Origin: Candidatus Niyogibacteria bacterium
GTDB taxonomy: Bacteria; Patescibacteriota; Minisyncoccia; JACROR01
Length of the DNA: 34,055 bases
Assembly: GCA_016186495.1 (NCBI GenBank)
Contig: JACPLO010000009.1
Coordinates: 1 to 34,055 of the forward strand
Reading direction: 5' to 3'
This document shows positions 30,525-34,055 of the stretch, piece after piece. The notes beneath the pieces are model-generated. The model had not been told where the DNA came from and did no database searches. It saw only the letters and a program-made list of their open reading frames with translations. The translations under genes and the position numbers were made by a program. Within the stretch, counting starts at the first letter, position 1. Every line of letters starts with the position of its first letter.

Positions 30525-31655
30525 ATGAAAAAGAAAATAAGAATTATTTTGGCTAAAGGCGGGTGGGATGGCCATGATCGGGGAATTAATATCATTAAAG
30601 ATTCTCTGATTAATGAAGGTTGTGAAGTATTTTATTTCGGACTCTTCCACGATTTGAATGACATTGTTGAAATTACCGTTCAAGAAGGGGCGGATTTCCT
30701 CGGTTTAAGCGCCCACAGCGGCGCTCACCGAGAATATATTAAAAAAATTTTTGAACGGCTGAAAAGCCATTCAGCCTTGGATATTGGCTTAATTTTAGGC
30801 GGGATTATTCCGCAAAAAGACAAGATGTTTTTAAAAGAAAATTATCTCGTTAAGAAAATATTTATTTCCGGCACTCCCGAAGCTGATTTAAACAAAATCA
30901 AAACTTTTTTCCGTGAAAATCTCGGAAGAGCCATTACCGCAAAAGATTTTTCATTAAAAACAAAGAATGATGTTGGTCTGGCGCTTTCTGCAATAAGCAA
31001 TGGTTCGCTTGAAATAGAAACGATAGGCAACTTGTCAAAACAGCCGAAAAAAAATATTTTAACTATCGGCATTACCGGCCCTTTGGGAGCAGGTAAAAGC
31101 AGCCTGATAGACAAAATGATCGCTGAATTCCGTATGCTTAATAAAAAAGTTGGAGTTATTACCGTTGATCCCAGCGACCCTTTGGCCAGCGGCGCTTTGC
31201 TGGGAAGGGACAGAACCCAAATGTGGCGGCATCTTTATGATCCGGAAGTTCACATTTACAGCATGGCTACAAGAGGATTTCAGGGAGGAATCGCCGAAGC
31301 TACGCCAAAAGCCATGAAAATTATGAAAGCAGCCGATTATGATGTTATCCTGGTGGAAACAATCGGCATTGGGCAAGATCAAGTGGCAATAAAAAACATC
31401 GTAAAAAAAGTTATTCTTGTTTTAACGCCGGATGTGGGCGAAGATCAAGTCCATAAATCCGGCATTATGCAGATTGCCGACTATTATGTTATAAACAAAG
31501 CGGATATTAGCAACCCTCTAACGCTTGAAAAAGCGATTAACAATATGCTGGACCAAAAACAGTTTGACGTTCGCCCTTTGGTTTTTAAAACCATGGCTAA
31601 TAAAATCAAAGATAACAACATTAAAGAACTGGCGGAAAAAATAATCCAATCGTGA
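30525..31655 (+). CDS. Cobalamin-binding domain fused to a MeaB/ArgK-type GTPase
   Basis: 376 residues from ATG at 30525 (a GTG at 30510 overlaps the GGAG site). Residues 1-130 are a B12-binding domain like the small part of methylmalonyl- or isobutyryl-CoA mutase: DGHDRG (15-20, with the lower-ligand His17), LGLSAHSGAH, LGGIIP and SGTPE. Residues about 175-376 are a MeaB-like GTPase: GPLGAGKS (185-192), VITVDPSDP (211-219), ETIGIGQ (278-284), NKAD (324-327). This is the order of the fused mutase IcmF, but the catalytic mutase domain is missing. MeaB proteins load and protect B12 in mutases. Divergent from citrate synthase. Confidence 0.88.
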   Translation: MKKKIRIILAKGGWDGHDRGINIIKDSLINEGCEVFYFGLFHDLNDIVEITVQEGADFLGLSAHSGAHREYIKKIFERLKSHSALDIGLILGGIIPQKDKMFLKENYLVKKIFISGTPEADLNKIKTFFRENLGRAITAKDFSLKTKNDVGLALSAISNGSLEIETIGNLSKQPKKNILTIGITGPLGAGKSSLIDKMIAEFRMLNKKVGVITVDPSDPLASGALLGRDRTQMWRHLYDPEVHIYSMATRGFQGGIAEATPKAMKIMKAADYDVILVETIGIGQDQVAIKNIVKKVILVLTPDVGEDQVHKSGIMQIADYYVINKADISNPLTLEKAINNMLDQKQFDVRPLVFKTMANKIKDNNIKELAEKIIQS

Positions 31656-31708
31656 AAATACAATTGATTTTCAAAATATAATCTTACTTATAAAGAGGAG
31701 GAATAAAG

Positions 31709-32047
31709 ATGATAAAGAAAATTATGAAGGAAGAGTTGGATCGCGAAGAGAAATTGCGTACCGAACACGCGCAACTCATCCGCACAGTCGCGAAAGCGGC
31801 GATCAATCGGACACCGATTGATTCAAGCGATATCCAAATGCTTTCTAAATTAGGATTGTTAAAAGCAAGCACTAAATTTAGAAGCGAGATTCTTTTCCCT
31901 GATGAATCAGCAATACTCTTGTATAATTTCATTGAGAATGAAATCATATATGCTGGTTATATCGGGTTTGACATTAATCTCCAGCTCATCTCAATTGACG
32001 AGTTTTTTCCAAGAAAAAACCGAGTTTATTTAAAAGTGATAATTTAG
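31709..32047 (+). CDS. Small hypothetical protein
   Basis: 112 residues with a good ribosome site (GAGGAGGAATAAAG) before the ATG, 53 bases after the B12-GTPase stop, so it may be co-transcribed. The N-terminal half is charged and helical (MIKKIMKEELDREEKLRTEH); the rest is mixed with short hydrophobic strands (AILLYNFIENEIIYAGYIGF). No domain recognised. It is closed by a terminator. Confidence 0.55.
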   Translation: MIKKIMKEELDREEKLRTEHAQLIRTVAKAAINRTPIDSSDIQMLSKLGLLKASTKFRSEILFPDESAILLYNFIENEIIYAGYIGFDINLQLISIDEFFPRKNRVYLKVII

Positions 32048-32057
32048 TTTTCACAAG

Positions 32058-32102
32058 CTCCGCATTTTGTCAAAAAAATAAGACAAATGCGGAGTTTTTT
32101 TT
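32058..32102 (+). terminator. Terminator after the small gene
   Basis: CTCCGCATTTTGTC pairs with GACAAATGCGGAG (one bulged T) and is followed by eight Ts, 10 bases after the stop. Confidence 0.85.
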
Positions 32103-32157
32103 GAAATTTTACTGTCAGGTATTCTGGATGACCGGTACCCCAAATTTTGAACACCCG

Positions 32158-32188
32158 TTCTACGAATTATCAGCATAATTTCGTAGAA
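32158..32188. repeat. Inverted repeat upstream of the IS3-type orfA
   Basis: TTCTACGAA (32158-32166) and TTCGTAGAA (32180-32188) with a partly paired centre. It probably belongs to the left part of the element. Confidence 0.5.
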
Positions 32189-32197
32189 TAACGGCAT

Positions 32198-32458
32198 ATG
32201 AAAAAATATCGCATCGCTCCCGAATTTAAGGAGCAAATATTAACCCGCATTAAAAACGAGGGTGTGTCGGTTCTTCAGGCCGCCGAAGACCACGGCGTTT
32301 CAACGCACAGCATATATAAATGGCTGGGCGGCGGCGCGGACGCCCTGTCCTGCGTCGAGATGGCGAAACTTCGAAGAGAAAATAAATCTCTGCCGGAGCT
32401 AGTCGGAGAAATGACCCTGAAGCTCTCCGAAACCCAAAAAAGAATTGAGAAAAATTAA
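32198..32458 (+). CDS. IS3-family transposase OrfA
   Basis: 86 residues, a usual OrfA size. A helix-turn-helix DNA-binding part is evident (YRIAPEFKEQILTRI, then SVLQAAEDHGVSTHSIYKWL), followed by a leucine-rich coiled coil (LRRENKSLPELVGEMTLKL) used for multimerisation. OrfA of IS3 elements recognises the terminal repeats and, fused by frameshifting to OrfB, makes the transposase. It overlaps a truncated orfB frame that is +1 (or -2) relative to it. The element has lost its catalytic region here, so it is likely inactive. Confidence 0.8.
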   Translation: MKKYRIAPEFKEQILTRIKNEGVSVLQAAEDHGVSTHSIYKWLGGGADALSCVEMAKLRRENKSLPELVGEMTLKLSETQKRIEKN

Positions 32459-32678
32459 ATTGTCGGCCAAAACAGCGTTGGCTCGGGAGCTGGGCATCTT
32501 CCGCGGCAGCCTGTATTACCGACCCAAAAAACCAGACAAGGATTGGCAAGTGAAATGTTTAATCGAGGAAGCGCTCCGGGACAATCCGAGTTATGGGCAT
32601 AAAAGATTGGCCGGGCATCTCTTGATGAACAAGAAAAAAGTGCGTCGGGTAATGAAACCTTTCGGTCTCAACGTATGA
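32445..32678 (+). pseudogene. Truncated IS3-family OrfB (transposase catalytic subunit remnant)
   Basis: 77 codons from TTG at 32445. The N-terminal region matches the HTH-like start of IS3 OrfB proteins: ALARELGIFRGSLYYRPKKP and NPSYGHKRLAGHLLMNKKKVRRVMK, ending at FGLNV before a stop. The integrase-type DDE domain, about 150-200 residues, is absent, so no transposition can be catalysed. The sequence stops close to two palindromes that lead to the second G+C-rich gene. Confidence 0.75.
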
Positions 32679-32692
32679 GTTTCCCCACACGA

Positions 32693-32770
32693 CCATCCAA
32701 GGATCCCTGACGACGGGTTCTATACCTTGGATGGATTAATGCCATGCCTGTCGAAAATTACTACGACAGG
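32693..32770. repeat. Two inverted repeats between the broken IS3 element and the second G+C-rich gene
   Basis: CCATCCAAGG (32693-32702) and complement (32725-32734); CCTGTCG (32747-32753) and CGACAGG (32764-32770). The 265-base stretch 32679-32943 has no gene of its own on either strand. Confidence 0.55.
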
Positions 32771-32836
32771 TTTAGGCAATTCAATTGTACCTTCATTATA
32801 TCAATAAAATTTAGTTTTGAACATATGTAAAAAGAG

Positions 32837-32878
<42 letters not shown>

Positions 32879-32943
32879 TCGACCGCCTGCGGCGGAATTC
32901 AAGGGATCAAAAGCCCCAAGAATTCAAGACCTCAAGGATCGAT

Positions 32944-33852
32944 TTACTGCGAGAGGAAGCCGGACACCGAACCGAAGAAGTCGTGCGGGTAGCCAACGAA
33001 GCGCGCGTCGAACTCGACCTCGCCGCCGCTGAAGTAGAAGTCGGGAGACAAGGAGAAGTCGCCATCGGCCCCCGGAGAGAACTCGTCGCCGGAACAATCC
33101 ATGTCCAGTTCCTCCCAACGGACGAGCCGTTCGGGATGAGTCAGGACGATGGAACCGACTGCGAGACTTCCGAGACCGAACTCGTTGGCCACGAAGACCT
33201 CACGAGCCCGACGGACGGACTTGCCACGATGGCGCATGCCGAGCTGGGCGGCGACGATCAGGATGTCGCCCTTCTGTGTTTCGGCGATCAGATCGAGCGC
33301 GTGCGCCGTGCGAGCGTGAACCCGCAGTTGCGCCGGCGTGATCTGACCCTCACGGTAGTTGTAGAACGACCGGGAGTCGGCGATCTTGGTGTGAACGAGC
33401 TGGACCGCCTGGCAGTACTTCTGGATCGGATCGGTCACTTCGGGGAAGTGCTTCGCCGCCAGTGCGTCCACCGAGGGAATCGCGAACCATCCTTCGGCAC
33501 CGTTCGGGAGTTCCGGCAGGGTCTTGGCGAATTCGAGCGCGTGGCTCGGATCAAGACCGAAGATCTTGGCGATTGCCTTGACCCGGTCGTTGATCGGCTT
33601 CGGCCCCTTGTACTCCTTCGGGTACGTGTAGCTGGAACGGACTTCCTCGTTGGCGTACTGGTTGGACTGGGACAGCTTGGACTGGGACAGCTCGGCAATG
33701 AGCTTCGCTATCCCGTCCTGTAGTTCGCCACCGCGCTCGTTGAGCCGCTGTGCGCGTGCCTCGTCGAGCTTGGACTTGTTGTAGACGGCCTCGAAGAGAC
33801 CGGTTGCGTGGAGACCTTTCGGGTCTCGGCTGGTGATCAATGTCTGTGACAT
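32944..33852 (-). CDS. Second G+C-rich lineage-specific protein with a putative diversified C-terminus
   Basis: 302 residues from the ATG at 33852, six bases after an AGGAGG site; upstream in-frame starts lack that. G+C content is far above the surroundings (38 of 60 bases at 33001-33060). Recognisable conserved stretches: SRDPKGLHATGLFEAVYNKS, LNERGGELQDGIAKLIAEL, GWFAIPSVDAL, and GKSVRRAREVFVANEFGLG near residue 220. A 15-base tandem duplication (33662-33691) doubles SQS(K/N)L. The tail after SGDEFSPGADGD is rich in Phe, Tyr, Asp, Gly and Ser, ending GSVSGFLSQ. I recall related proteins from other Candidate Phyla Radiation genomes. No enzyme motif was seen. Confidence 0.6.
   Translation of the reverse strand: MSQTLITSRDPKGLHATGLFEAVYNKSKLDEARAQRLNERGGELQDGIAKLIAELSQSKLSQSNQYANEEVRSSYTYPKEYKGPKPINDRVKAIAKIFGLDPSHALEFAKTLPELPNGAEGWFAIPSVDALAAKHFPEVTDPIQKYCQAVQLVHTKIADSRSFYNYREGQITPAQLRVHARTAHALDLIAETQKGDILIVAAQLGMRHRGKSVRRAREVFVANEFGLGSLAVGSIVLTHPERLVRWEELDMDCSGDEFSPGADGDFSLSPDFYFSGGEVEFDARFVGYPHDFFGSVSGFLSQ
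33662..33691. repeat. 15-base tandem duplication in the second G+C-rich gene
   Basis: TTGGACTGGGACAGC is present twice in a row without mismatch. It adds five residues in frame. Confidence 0.85.
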
Positions 33853-33915
33853 CGTCATCCTCCTTCTATGTTTGGATTTGCGAGATTCGCCCTCGCTGTT
33901 GCGGCCCGCCTCTGC

Positions 33916-34014
33916 ATGAGGTAAGCCCGCCGTCGCCAAGGCTTTGACGGGCAAAGCGCATTTTGTCAGTGCGTTTTACCCTTCGTAGCTTTAGCGAAGA
34001 AGGGCTTACCTCAT
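33916..34014. repeat. 99-base palindromic leader upstream of the second G+C-rich gene
   Basis: Outer arms ATGAGGTAAGCCC (33916-33928) and exact complement (34002-34014). Inside are further stems: CCGTC/GACGG, GCGCA/TGCGT, and CTTCG/CGAAG around TAGCTTTAG. A further AAAATAGC/GCTATTTT pair (34017-34046) follows to the window end. Confidence 0.75.
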
Positions 34015-34055
34015 AAAAAATAGCCCTCTTTTCAATGTGCTATTTTACTAATGTA

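Overview
The window looks like chromosome from a small-genome bacterium of the Candidate Phyla Radiation (Patescibacteria, probably a Parcubacteria-type lineage). This is inferred from gene content and style: AT-rich, lysine-rich genes, many starts without a Shine-Dalgarno site, compact same-strand blocks of housekeeping genes separated by lineage-restricted hypothetical proteins, short palindromes inside reading frames, and tRNA genes without an encoded CCA. No rRNA, CRISPR array or replication origin was seen.

Layout. 1-2040: small genes on the plus strand, including a SemiSWEET sugar transporter and a nucleoside deoxyribosyltransferase-like protein. 2134-3466: a HAD hydrolase, a minus-strand pair of tiny membrane proteins and tRNA-Lys(CUU). 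3534-5777 (minus): a YkuK-like RNase H-fold protein, a DEDDy exonuclease fused to a WYL-like domain, a DoxX protein and a charged hypothetical protein carrying a palindromic coding insertion. 5805-6698: a membrane-anchored protein. 6707-9942 (minus): a tight block of ruvA, a 4-TM protein, a murE-like ligase, a basic protein and a SPOUT methyltransferase. 9997-12157 (minus): a putative type II restriction-modification pair. 12424-15251 (plus): rny, ymdB, then an HU gene. 15420-16403: alanine dehydrogenase. 16486-17980 (minus): pyrF-pyrE. 18214-20512: a hypothetical gene, tRNA-Gly(UCC) with a duplicated 3' end, a zinc-ribbon mini-protein and a G+C-rich gene of a different composition. 20705-26724: a 1279-residue secreted multidomain protein with a membrane-anchored partner, a degenerate nuclease-like protein, and an L,D-transpeptidase. 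26770-32047: a secreted protein, tyrosine phenol-lyase, citrate synthase, a B12-binding/MeaB-type GTPase fusion without a mutase domain, and a small protein. 32198-34055: a broken IS3-type element and a second G+C-rich gene enclosed by palindromes.

How the genes may fit together. RNase Y and YmdB act in RNA turnover and signalling; pyrF/pyrE complete UMP synthesis; the MurE-like ligase and L,D-transpeptidase point to a peptidoglycan wall. Tyrosine phenol-lyase releases pyruvate and ammonia, which alanine dehydrogenase can interconvert with alanine; citrate synthase and the cobalamin-linked GTPase suggest more carbon metabolism than is usual for this group. The most unusual items are the B12-GTPase fusion lacking its mutase, the exonuclease-WYL fusion, the paired G+C-rich genes whose tails look like diversified regions, and the palindromes embedded in coding sequence.
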